Assembly (NCBI GenBank): GCA_021806355.1
Contig: JAJZXT010000099.1
Coordinates: 1-14,163 of the forward strand
Direction: 5' to 3'
Length of the DNA stretch: 14,163 nt
Source: Thermoplasmata archaeon
GTDB lineage: Archaea > Thermoplasmatota > Thermoplasmata > Thermoplasmatales > Thermoplasmataceae
The notes beneath the pieces are model-generated. The model made no database searches. It was not told where the DNA came from and worked only from the letters and a program-made list of their open reading frames with translations. Positions 6,817 to 13,786 of this stretch are shown here, in pieces; the stretch's first letter is position 1; every line of letters starts with the position of its first letter. A program made the translations under genes and the position numbers.

Positions 6817-7668
6817 TTAGGCCGTATTAATATCCTGAGCCTTAAGGTTCTTAAGCATTGCATACAATCTAAGGTACAATATCCCAAATATAGCGTCTGG
6901 AATCACTGTTAATGCCGAGTAAAACTGCATATTGCTCTGAAACTGAGGTAGATAGATCGGGTTGTAAGTGCCTGATGAAGTGGCCTTTGATACAAAAGCA
7001 GGCAATGCAGAATAAAGAAAGACGCCTATTACAATTTCTACTATGACAAAGGCAATTAAGCCAACAAACGACAATAATTTCCCAGTTTCATCCTGCAATC
7101 CAAGTGAGATTAAGACATAAGAAACTGAGGTTATCAAAGCACCAGTTATGGCTACTAAGACCAGTTCCTGGAGATCGCCATTAAATGAACTTTGAAGGGC
7201 TGTTGACGATGAACTTGGGAGGAACATCTGGGAAGCAAGTTGCAGACCAATTACAAAACCACCACCAACTATCACAGCGAATCCAATTATCCAAATTAAA
7301 ATGGAAAGTATAACATAGGTTCCATGTGCAGATTCAAAGTTATTCCTATTCAACAGAATTAAAATTACACCAATAAGGTCGATAACACCACCTATAAATC
7401 CACCAACCACAGGGATCCATAACAATAGAGTGCCGATTCCCAACAAGAGGAAACCAGTAATTGTGTTTGAGATGTCTCCTGTAAAATTTATCTCACTTTT
7501 TGATTTTCTTGATACAACAGCACTATCACCTTGATAATTTACATCACTATTTCCACTGACTTGACTTACCAAGCTGTTTCCACATGTTTTACAAACTATA
7601 TCATTCTTGGAATTCGTTTCAAGGCAGTTTGAGCACCTTATGGTTCCTGATTCTTTATTATTATCCAT
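6817..7668 (-). CDS. Zinc-ribbon membrane protein, paralog A
   Basis: 283 aa. The N-terminus has a short zinc ribbon C12-x2-C15 ... C26-x2-C29, followed by a polar linker (30-65). Hydrophobic segments at about 70-90, 91-107, 117-147, 167-190, 198-222 and 248-272 predict about six membrane helices. The FESAHGTYVILSILI motif (111-125) and LGLQDETGK (189-197) are shared with the neighbouring paralog. The gene and the one ending at 8400 are tandem duplicates on the same strand. ATG 7668 lies about 30 nt after a TATTTAA-type box that is also shared. I do not recognise a named family; archaeal zinc-ribbon/DUF membrane proteins of this layout are common and uncharacterised. Function unknown. Confidence 0.8.
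   Translation of the reverse strand: MDNNKESGTIRCSNCLETNSKNDIVCKTCGNSLVSQVSGNSDVNYQGDSAVVSRKSKSEINFTGDISNTITGFLLLGIGTLLLWIPVVGGFIGGVIDLIGVILILLNRNNFESAHGTYVILSILIWIIGFAVIVGGGFVIGLQLASQMFLPSSSSTALQSSFNGDLQELVLVAITGALITSVSYVLISLGLQDETGKLLSFVGLIAFVIVEIVIGVFLYSALPAFVSKATSSGTYNPIYLPQFQSNMQFYSALTVIPDAIFGILYLRLYAMLKNLKAQDINTA
7294..7341. repeat. 48-bp near-identical segment, copy in paralog A
   Basis: This stretch encodes part of the second conserved membrane block and matches 8835-8882 at 47 of 48 bases, far more than most of the two genes. It suggests recent exchange between the paralogs or strong local constraint. Confidence 0.85.
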
Positions 7669-7689
7669 TATTTTCTGAGGGCGATCGCG

Positions 7690-7760
7690 AATGTCTATTT
7701 AATTTTATATAGACTCATTCAAAACCCATTATAATTTTAGCGCTGTTGGCTTAGGTTCGT
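7690..7760 (-). promoter_or_regulatory. Promoter region of paralog A, conserved in paralog B
   Basis: The minus strand carries TTAAATA (7702-7696), about 30 nt before ATG 7668. The same box, the preceding A/T-rich tract and a GCCG/GCGC-containing block recur upstream of paralog B (TTAAATA at 9198-9192, start 9164). In A, a GCGATCGC palindrome (7681-7688) lies between box and start; B does not have it. The duplication therefore included the promoter. Confidence 0.5.
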
Positions 7761-8158
7761 CGCAAATATATTCATGTTTTCTGTCAACGATGTTAACCAC
7801 TTTTTCCTAAGTTATTGAACAACTGCATTGTTTTCTCAGCGAAGTGTTATTACATCCTGAAATCAATTGGTTTTGCGAACTTTTCTGCTTACTGCATAAG
7901 CCCACCAGACGAAGGTGCATGAAAGCGATGAACGAAGATGAGATCACTCCTGCATAGAGTGTTCTGATGTGTGTGGTTGGCGACCTGCGGCAAAAACACA
8001 GACAAAGCAGGGTATGCCCGAACGGGATCGACTGAAAAGTGAACGTAGAACTGATAAACGCAATCTCCGAATCTAAAGGAAACGGGATAGAGGTTTTATG
8101 CTTAAAGCCATGAAATTTAAGCAATGATTGAGTGAAGATAATGACTTCCAATAATGAA

Positions 8159-8175
8159 CGTTAACGAAGTTAACG
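8159..8175. repeat. Perfect 7-bp stem with GAA loop
   Basis: CGTTAAC-GAA-GTTAACG, one of the clearest hairpins in the structured block. The near-perfect pairing with a three-base loop is unlikely in random A/T-rich spacer. Confidence 0.8.
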
Positions 8176-8212
8176 GAATCCACAACCTTATGATTGCCGG
8201 AGCATTGACCTG

Positions 8213-8228
8213 TCTACCTGCAGGTAGA
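8213..8228. repeat. 16-bp perfect palindrome in the structured block
   Basis: TCTACCTGCAGGTAGA reads the same on both strands. As RNA it could form a stem with a tight loop; as DNA it could be a dimer-binding site. Confidence 0.8.
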
Positions 8229-8399
8229 TGTAAGAAAGACTGGAACGCATTTTCCCCGTGACATGCCTGTGTTATAAAGAAATGATATCTTAGCTTAGCA
8301 CAAAGAGCAGGCTATCTCAGGATTGGGGGGGAATTAGAGCCAATGTGGATTCCGGCAAAGACATTTGAAGTGAAGACCCACTGCGAAAGCTGGGAGGGG

Positions 8400-9164
8400 T
8401 TATGCGTAGGTATTATCCTTTAACAATAAATACAGTCTTAGATATGCCACCGCGAATATAATATATGAGAGTGCAGTGTAGAGTGTGTAAGATGACACTT
8501 CAGCGCGAAAGGCATTTATAGGTGCAGGATTGTAAGAACCAGATGATATAGAATTTGATACTGCAGCAGGAAGGGCAGAATACAGAAACGTTCCTACTAT
8601 TATATCAGTAATAACAAGAGCAATTAGCCCGATGGTCAATATAAATTTACCAGTTTGATCTTGCAATCCAAAAGATATGAGGAAAAAAGAGATTGCACCT
8701 ATCATAGAGCCGATTATGGATGCCAATACTAGGGCTTGCAGACTACTATCTAACGAATTTTGGATTGAAGAACCTTTGATTTGAATGAAAGTGAACATAG
8801 AAACATAAAGAATCAGCATAAAAGAGATTGTATAAATTAAAATGGAAAGTATAACATATGTTCCATGTGCAGATTCAAAGTTCTTTCTGTTTACGAAAAT
8901 TAAAATTACGCCGATAAAATCGATAAAAATGCCTATATCTCCAATAATCGGGATCCACATCATTGCGGTGCCGATTCCCAATAAGAGAAAACCAGTAATT
9001 GTGTTTGAGATGTCCCCGGTAAAATTCTGATTATTTAGGTCATTATTTTGATTGCCTTGGTGCTGGAGAGTTGCTCCGCAATTTTTGCAAACTATATCAT
9101 TCCTAAAATTTGTTTCCATGCAATATGAGCACCGTACAATCCCGGATTCCCTGTTATTACCCAT
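8400..9164 (-). CDS. Zinc-ribbon membrane protein, paralog B
   Basis: 254 aa and clearly homologous to paralog A along its whole length. The zinc ribbon C12-x2-C15 ... C26-x2-C29 is kept, with a shorter linker (30-47), then FTGDISNTITGFLLLGIGT, FESAHGTYVILSILI and SFGLQDQTGK blocks and about six membrane helices. B lacks about 30 residues relative to A, mainly in the linker and the loop after the third helix. The alignment reaches the final residues (KDNTYA against QDINTA), so the 3' end is intact although the structured block begins at once after the stop. ATG 9164 follows a TATTTAA-type box by about 30 nt. Family and function not recognised. Confidence 0.8.
   Translation of the reverse strand: MGNNRESGIVRCSYCMETNFRNDIVCKNCGATLQHQGNQNNDLNNQNFTGDISNTITGFLLLGIGTAMMWIPIIGDIGIFIDFIGVILIFVNRKNFESAHGTYVILSILIYTISFMLILYVSMFTFIQIKGSSIQNSLDSSLQALVLASIIGSMIGAISFFLISFGLQDQTGKFILTIGLIALVITDIIVGTFLYSALPAAVSNSISSGSYNPAPINAFRAEVSSYTLYTALSYIIFAVAYLRLYLLLKDNTYA
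8835..8882. repeat. 48-bp near-identical segment, copy in paralog B
   Basis: Partner of 7294-7341, with a single mismatch near the middle. A second high-similarity stretch follows (about 8969-9027 in B against 7429-7487 in A), covering the TGDISNTITGFLLLGIGT coding region. Confidence 0.85.
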
Positions 9165-9320
9165 TATTTTCTTAAGGCGATGATAAATGCCTATTTAATT
9201 TCACCTGTGTTTTTGCAAAGTGTATTAATATTTTAATGCCGTTGCACTAATATTGGTATAAATAATACAGAAATATGTGAAGATTCTCAGTTATTTCAAG
9301 AATGGTTTAAAATACAAATA

Positions 9321-9767
9321 TTACTTGAATTCTATCATTACCTGCCAATCTGACTTATCCTGCACTATTGATGCCCTTATTCCCAATTCAATGAGTTTTT
9401 GGAGAGTTTCTGTAGCATCTGATTCACGCTGAAAATGGAGATAAATCGCATCGAAACCTATCTGAGGCATCAATGACTGCCCACCGAAAATCCATGAAAT
9501 CTTTTCCATTACAGAATCGAATTGCTCCCTGGTCACATTCATAGTTCCGGATGTGATTTTATCTAATCCCTTCTTGTATATTTCCTCGTATATGAGGGAA
9601 TTGGCCTTCCTTGCTATTTGCTTGTCGGACGGGCTTCTCAGACCCCTATACAAAAGAAACAGCGCAATAACTAATAGCACTACGGCCACAAAGTAACTTT
9701 TTATGTAAATAAAGAGAATGAAGCCAAGAATTATAACAATGCCAAGCCCTGTTTCCTTGCGATCCAT
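9321..9767 (-). CDS. Small membrane-anchored protein of unknown function
   Basis: 148 aa. Two closely spaced hydrophobic segments (about 7-21 and 24-42) form an N-terminal hairpin anchor. Residues 43-148 are a soluble domain with alternating helices and strands: a charged helix SDKQIARKANSLIYEEIYKKGLDKI, and a C-terminal strand pattern RASIVQDKSDWQVMIEFK. The single-Trp strands (92 and 141) look like a compact alpha/beta domain. ATG 9767 has a T/A-rich box (TTTTTAAG, about 27 nt upstream), so it probably has its own leaderless promoter although it lies 48 nt after the GTPase gene on the same strand. I recognise no family; a small archaeal membrane protein of unknown role. Confidence 0.72.
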   Translation of the reverse strand: MDRKETGLGIVIILGFILFIYIKSYFVAVVLLVIALFLLYRGLRSPSDKQIARKANSLIYEEIYKKGLDKITSGTMNVTREQFDSVMEKISWIFGGQSLMPQIGFDAIYLHFQRESDATETLQKLIELGIRASIVQDKSDWQVMIEFK

Positions 9768-9815
9768 TTAATGATAAGTAAAGATGGCTTAAAAAGTGTT
9801 TTCAATTTCTTTGTT

Positions 9816-10979
9816 TTATTTTGTCTTCGATATAATTCTTATGACGTCCCTGTCCTTCAATTCATAATTTCTTCCAAGAATCATCTTCGTTCGCCCGTCT
9901 ATTGCCCTGATGAAACCTTCTCCGATGTCTGAATGCACCCTGAATGCTAAATCTTCTGCGGTAGACTTGCTTGACATCAGGAAAGTGTCCGGCAATACCG
10001 TTCCTTTCTTGTCTGTCCATTTTGATTCATCGTAAACCGGGTAAACTACAATGTGTGACAGATTTTCATATACTATCCTGCTGAATAGCTGTGACAACCT
10101 AATCACTTTCCCCCCTTCAAAGAGCGCTGATATCTTGTTCAAGGCAGCCTTTTGTGGTTCATTTGCCTTATTATTCCCGTTCAAATCATCGGATGATTCT
10201 ATGATTCCGTTATTCAGTGCTTTCCAGATAGACAATTCATAATCCGCGCTAATAATAGGATAACCATTTTCCAATATCCTATCCATTATCCTATTGTCAT
10301 GAATGATATCTCCCTTGTTGACCACCCGGATTATCGGTTTAATATGCGTGAATACTGACCTGGAAATTCGCATAAAATCATCATCGGTCCAACCGATTAG
10401 AGTGTGGGAAAATGATTCTTTAGAGAGGAGTATCCTGATTTCATTCCTGGAAATCCCAAAAAATGACAGTTTGGATAACAATTTATCATCAAGGGATGAA
10501 TCTGAGGCATCCTCCTTTTTGGCGAATCTTTGCCAATCCCTTGAAACCCTGGAAGCAAACCACGTGAAAATCTCATTCTCTATTTCTATGGCGGCGTTTT
10601 CAATGTCTTCTGGTGATAGTATCTTATTGTCTTCGCCCACAGGATTTATTAAGTTGACAATGGCGTTCATGTCACTGATATTATCCAAGAACTGGTTCCC
10701 CATGCCTTTTCCCTGACTGGCTCCCTGAATCAATCCCGGCACGTCGGCAATCTCTATTGGGATCTCCCTTTTTCCATTTACGCACCTGCCATAGTTTGGG
10801 CTACAGGGAGTGTTGATCTCAGTGTGCGGACAACGGCTAATAATATATGACACACCAACATCTGTGTTTATTGTTGTGAACGGATAATTGCCGATAGCAG
10901 CTGCGGTTCCCGTTAAGGCAGAAAAAAGGGTTGACTTGCCTGAATTTGGCTTTCCAAGGATTCCTATTTTAAGGGACAT
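9816..10979 (-). CDS. YchF/OBG-family GTP/ATP-binding protein with TGS domain
   Basis: 387 aa, cytosolic. The nucleotide-binding core is clear: G1 GKPNSGKS (9-16), G2-region NYPFTT (31-36), G3 DVPGLIQGASQGKGMGNQFLDN (79-100) and G4 NKGD (221-224). A C-terminal TGS domain spans about 308-385. The PHTEIN...CSPNYGRC...G-R-IP segment (51-74) is typical of the archaeal YchF-related group. These proteins associate with ribosomes and translation; precise function in archaea is not settled. The G4 motif NKGD fits GTP rather than the ATP-preferring NxxE of bacterial YchF. ATG 10979 follows the UPF0179 stop by one base, so translation is probably coupled. It is the last gene of the egsA operon. Confidence 0.88.
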   Translation of the reverse strand: MSLKIGILGKPNSGKSTLFSALTGTAAAIGNYPFTTINTDVGVSYIISRCPHTEINTPCSPNYGRCVNGKREIPIEIADVPGLIQGASQGKGMGNQFLDNISDMNAIVNLINPVGEDNKILSPEDIENAAIEIENEIFTWFASRVSRDWQRFAKKEDASDSSLDDKLLSKLSFFGISRNEIRILLSKESFSHTLIGWTDDDFMRISRSVFTHIKPIIRVVNKGDIIHDNRIMDRILENGYPIISADYELSIWKALNNGIIESSDDLNGNNKANEPQKAALNKISALFEGGKVIRLSQLFSRIVYENLSHIVVYPVYDESKWTDKKGTVLPDTFLMSSKSTAEDLAFRVHSDIGEGFIRAIDGRTKMILGRNYELKDRDVIRIISKTK

Positions 10980-10980
10980 T

Positions 10981-11418
10981 TCAAAGGATCTTTACAGAAA
11001 CTCTTCTCATGTCGTAACCCTTTGGGCAATCTATTTTTTCGGTTATCTTTCCGACATTGACCTTCATTGTGTCCTTCTTGTGGATCAGATTGCATGTCTC
11101 GATCTCAGGGCAGGACAAGTGGTCGCATTTCATGCCCGACACATTAATTGTTGAACCCTCCTGGAGCCTGTTCCCATATCTAATGTTCAAGGTTTCATCT
11201 GCCTCCTCCACCTCTATCGTGGAAACCTTTCCCTGATCATAGACGAAGCACGGATTCACCTTATCCCGAACCTTCGTTATTCTGTAAGTCTTTCCTGCCT
11301 CCAGATTGAAACATACATTCTTTATCCTGCATTCTCCGCATGTCTGCAGGGGAGTTACAAACGTAAACACGTTACCCTCCCGTGCCTGATCAACTCCTAT
11401 GAGTGAAATTTTTGACAT
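10981..11418 (-). CDS. UPF0179 family protein, cysteine-rich
   Basis: 145 aa, matching the archaeal UPF0179 family in length and in the spacing of its cysteines. Eight cysteines are seen: 27, 30, 36, 57, 98, 103, 109 and 131, arranged as CGECRIKNVC, CFVY, CDHLSCPEIETC and DCPKGYDMRRVSV. Such a set suggests bound zinc or an iron-sulfur cluster; this is inference. The biochemical role of the family is not known. ATG 11418 is preceded by GGTGGT about 10 nt upstream, directly after the egsA stop (15-nt gap). The next gene, the YchF-like GTPase, starts one base after its stop, so the three form one operon. Confidence 0.9.
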   Translation of the reverse strand: MSKISLIGVDQAREGNVFTFVTPLQTCGECRIKNVCFNLEAGKTYRITKVRDKVNPCFVYDQGKVSTIEVEEADETLNIRYGNRLQEGSTINVSGMKCDHLSCPEIETCNLIHKKDTMKVNVGKITEKIDCPKGYDMRRVSVKIL

Positions 11419-11433
11419 AAACTAATTACCACC

Positions 11434-12492
11434 TTAAAGTATTCCTGTTATAGAAAGAGCGTTATAAGCTGCTTCCCTGCTTAGATCGACTTCGCCCAGA
11501 ATCGTGAATCTTTCCTTCCTTATTTTGTGGGCACTTCTGACAGCCTGAATCATTACCTCGTCCGAGATTCCATAATCACGTGCCCTGATTGACAGCCCAA
11601 ACTTTGAGTATGTTGATATGAGGGATTTCCAGTCTCCTCCGTGCAGAAACATTGAAACCACAGACCCTATGGCACACTGTTCTCCATGGATGGCCTTCCC
11701 TGGAGATAGATTTTCAAGGTTATGGGCAATTAGATGTTCACTTCCACTTGCTGGCCTTGAAGAGGATGCTATTGCCATTGATGTTCCTGATGCCAGAATC
11801 TGCTTCACAACGAGCCATACAGACTCCTCAACATTCGGAAGGATAAGATGTGCCTTTTCTATCAATTCCTTAGCAGCATATTCTGCTATTGCGGCTGCAC
11901 TGCTGCTAAACTCTTCTCCCTTTATCCTGTTTGCAAGTTTCCAGTCAAGGATTGCAGTTTCATTTGAAATTACATCTGCCGCCCCTGCAGCAAGATATCT
12001 GAATGGAACTTTTACCATGACAGATGTGTCTGCTATAATGGAAACAGGCATTGCCGCCTGTTCAGAAACAGACCATCCGTTTTTCTTGATAGAAGCTCTT
12101 GGAGAAGCTATGCCGTCGTGGCTAGGAGTTGTAGGCACACTCACAAATGGGATGTCAAGCAAAAAGGCGATTTTCTTTGCAATATCAATCTTGCTTCCAC
12201 CGCCGACTCCTACCATTAAACCCGCTTTGTATTCCTTTGATTGGTTCAGACATGTCTCAAGGTTATCATATGTAGCCGCCCCAGTTATAATCAAATGGTT
12301 ATCAATGGAAGCATCCGTGAGATGAATTGAAACCTCATTTCCAGCTAGCTTTATTGTGTTTTCTCCCGTGATGATAACGACAGAGCCATCAATTATGTTC
12401 CTTTTTACAATATTCTTGATTTGAGATAGAACTCCATGCCCCACATAAATATCTCTTGGGAACTGCATGGTTCGAAACTTCTCAAACTCCAT
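11434..12492 (-). CDS. egsA: sn-Glycerol-1-phosphate dehydrogenase
   Basis: 352 aa. EgsA reduces dihydroxyacetone phosphate to sn-glycerol-1-phosphate with NAD(P)H, setting the backbone chirality of archaeal ether lipids; it works in the cytosol. Motifs: GVGGGSKID (95-103) binds the dinucleotide, TTPSHDGIASPRASI (121-135) is highly characteristic, and GAADVISNETAILDW (170-184), RPASGSEHLIAHNLE (246-260) and HGEQCAIG (269-276) hold the zinc ligands Asp173, His253 and His269. ATG 12492 has a TATA-like CATATAAAT (minus-strand ATTTATATG) about 28 nt upstream, fitting a leaderless mRNA. First gene of the operon with UPF0179 and the YchF-like GTPase. All catalytic features are present. Confidence 0.97.
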   Translation of the reverse strand: MEFEKFRTMQFPRDIYVGHGVLSQIKNIVKRNIIDGSVVIITGENTIKLAGNEVSIHLTDASIDNHLIITGAATYDNLETCLNQSKEYKAGLMVGVGGGSKIDIAKKIAFLLDIPFVSVPTTPSHDGIASPRASIKKNGWSVSEQAAMPVSIIADTSVMVKVPFRYLAAGAADVISNETAILDWKLANRIKGEEFSSSAAAIAEYAAKELIEKAHLILPNVEESVWLVVKQILASGTSMAIASSSRPASGSEHLIAHNLENLSPGKAIHGEQCAIGSVVSMFLHGGDWKSLISTYSKFGLSIRARDYGISDEVMIQAVRSAHKIRKERFTILGEVDLSREAAYNALSITGIL

Positions 12493-12515
12493 ATCGCTCT
12501 ATCATTAGATTACAG

Positions 12516-12524
12516 CATATAAAT
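12516..12524 (-). promoter_or_regulatory. TATA-like box of the egsA operon
   Basis: Minus strand ATTTATATG, centred about 28 nt before ATG 12492. The next gene upstream, the asparaginase, ends at 12601, so the operon promoter lies in this 108-nt gap. Confidence 0.5.
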
Positions 12525-12600
12525 TTTGACAATTATCTTAATTCAAATCATAGTCTGATATTGAAACGGCAATGCCATTATAATTCAGAAAATTGTGATT

Positions 12601-13443
12601 TCAAAAAATATGCATTCCTGTGGACATGTTTCCATTGGCGGAGCTTGCGGTCTCATCCTTTGTGACTGCGATAATACCCACATGAATGTTCCCAAAATCT
12701 TTAACGGCCTCATCCAGAATGTTCTGTAAGGAATCACTCCCAATCTTGAGATAAATGTTATAGCAGAGAAGCCTCTTTGTTATCTCTTCCCCTATACCGG
12801 TAGTTACGATTCCACCTTTGGGCCCACAGTAAAAACCGCATCCGATTATGGGAGTATCTCCAACCCTACCTCTCAGCATTGGCACGGCGCCTCCCGTGGA
12901 AACTGCAACGGCAAATTTGCCGTCAATCCTTGCAATCGCCCCCACCGTATCTCCTGTGCTTTCGTTGTTCTTGATCAACTCTGCTATGAATTTTTCTCTG
13001 GGCAATAGTTCCTCCTTGCCATTTAATATCTTTTCCATAATTTTCCTATGCTTTTCCATGGTCCTTTCTGTGGATGCGTCATAAAATCCATGTCCCATTT
13101 TCCTTGCAAATGATAAAGCTCCATCTCCTGACATCATGACATGCGGAGATTTTTCCATAACATCCCTTGCAACCAGTACAGGATTTCTAACGTTTTCAAT
13201 TCCAACAACTGATCCAAAACCTTGCTCGGTCATAACTGCAGCATCCATCTGTATGCTTCCGTCAACTCTGGGATATGAACCTGTTCCTGCGTTAAAATCT
13301 GGGTCGTCCTCCAGCTGCATCACCGCATGAATTACTGAATCAAGAGGATCTATGGTCATTGAATTCATTGCGTATCCCCTGACCTTTTCAGAATAATCAG
13401 TATGTCCGCCGACACCGCCGTGAAGGAAAATTACATTTTGCAT
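12601..13443 (-). CDS. Ntn-hydrolase asparaginase / isoaspartyl peptidase (asparaginase 2 family)
   Basis: 280 aa from ATG 13443. Family members cleave themselves before a threonine, which becomes the nucleophile, and hydrolyse L-asparagine or isoaspartyl peptides. Seen here: HGGVGG near the N-terminus, FNAGTGSYPRVDGSIQMDAAVM, GDGALSFARKMG, the cleavage site STGDTVGAIARID with nucleophile Thr166, STGGAVPMLRGRVGDTPIIGCGFYC, and VTTGIGEEITKR. Thus both subunits of the mature enzyme are encoded. The open frame extends to 13506, but the longer form adds a basic 21-residue stretch and lacks family support; ATG 13443 has a T/A-rich box (minus-strand CTATTATTTTC) about 23 nt upstream. No signal peptide, so predicted cytosolic. 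Monocistronic. Confidence 0.92.
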   Translation of the reverse strand: MQNVIFLHGGVGGHTDYSEKVRGYAMNSMTIDPLDSVIHAVMQLEDDPDFNAGTGSYPRVDGSIQMDAAVMTEQGFGSVVGIENVRNPVLVARDVMEKSPHVMMSGDGALSFARKMGHGFYDASTERTMEKHRKIMEKILNGKEELLPREKFIAELIKNNESTGDTVGAIARIDGKFAVAVSTGGAVPMLRGRVGDTPIIGCGFYCGPKGGIVTTGIGEEITKRLLCYNIYLKIGSDSLQNILDEAVKDFGNIHVGIIAVTKDETASSANGNMSTGMHIF

Positions 13444-13506
13444 AACCCCATATTTCAAAGAAAATAATAGTTTCGCCCTTCTGCGTTTTATGATTTGTGA
13501 TGGCAA

Positions 13507-13754
13507 CCATCAATCGCAATTGCATGATTATTGACAAACAATTATTTTCACGTCATTTCATAATGAAAATACCTGGATTCGAGAGGTTATGTTTTATGGC
13601 AAACGACTTAGAAGAGAGGAATTCCCGGTTCTCTCTCAATCCGATGTGCGTGTACCATGGGGTGAACTGGAACTTGAGTTTCTGACTTAATTTTTGTGAA
13701 AACTCGTCTTTTATGGGTTTATGCGTGAATTGTGTTAGTGTGTGTAGACACACG
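13507..13754. other. Spacer between asparaginase and the IS1634-like gene
   Basis: No recognised gene. A 40-codon plus-strand frame (13563-13685, starting MKIPGFERLCFMANDLEERN) has a T/A-rich stretch about 25 nt upstream but no family resemblance and unremarkable composition; I do not call it. A 6-bp stem TGATGG-CAA-CCATCA lies at 13498-13512. The left part probably holds the asparaginase promoter, the right part the left end of the insertion sequence. Confidence 0.4.
13740..13753. repeat. 14-bp palindrome near the left end of the IS1634-like element
   Basis: GTGTGT-AG-ACACAC, a perfect inverted repeat about 34 bp before the transposase ATG. It may be part of the element's terminal or subterminal sequence. 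The element's right end is outside the window, so its exact left boundary cannot be set. Confidence 0.5.
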
Positions 13755-13766
13755 TATATTAATATA
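13755..13766 (+). promoter_or_regulatory. TATA-like palindrome of the IS1634-like gene
   Basis: TATATTAATATA is self-complementary and centred about 27 nt before ATG 13787, the spacing of an archaeal TATA box for a leaderless mRNA. Confidence 0.5.
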
Positions 13767-13786
13767 ATTCTATGTATTACCATATC

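Larger units (their letters stand above)
7800..8399 (+). other. Hairpin-rich, ORF-poor block; candidate structured RNA or group II intron remnant
   Basis: About 600 nt between the two paralogs, visibly richer in G and C than the surrounding DNA. It holds several strong hairpins: AGATCACTC with GAGTGTTCT (7941-7965, one T-T mismatch), GGTTTTA with TAAAGCC (8092-8109), CGTTAAC-GAA-GTTAACG (8159-8175) and a 16-bp palindrome (8213-8228). GAAA-type loops and GNRA-like runs recur, for example CCCACTGCGAAAGCTGGG near 8379-8396. The plus-strand text (for example CTGCGGCAAAAACAC, CCGAATCTAAAGGAAACG) resembles the 5' domains of bacterial and archaeal group II introns as I recall them. No reverse transcriptase and no convincing domain V hairpin are present, so an intact intron is excluded. 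A minus-strand frame at 7807-8151 looks like a non-coding shadow. The right edge touches the paralog B stop codon. Strand and identity are inference. Confidence 0.5.

Noticed and set aside
7807..8151. Minus-strand frame of 114 codons in the structured block
   Set aside because: Its product is rich in Ser, Cys, Phe and Ile without domain-like pattern, it crosses strong hairpins, and it looks like the antisense of a structured RNA rather than a gene.
8330..8399. Group II intron domain V at the right end of the structured block
   Set aside because: The hairpin CCCA-CT-GC-GAAA-GC-TGGG has its bulge on the 5' side and lacks the AGC triad at the base of a 34-nt hairpin, so it does not fit domain V.
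7800..8399. RNase P RNA or SRP RNA
   Set aside because: I could not find the conserved RNase P core motifs (such as GGAAAGTCCG) nor the SRP helix 8 motif in either strand.
11618..12325. Plus-strand frame of 235 codons
   Set aside because: Antisense shadow of egsA, whose motifs are all present on the minus strand.
13563..13685. 40-codon plus-strand frame before the IS1634-like gene
   Set aside because: Only weak promoter spacing supports it; no family resemblance and ordinary spacer composition.
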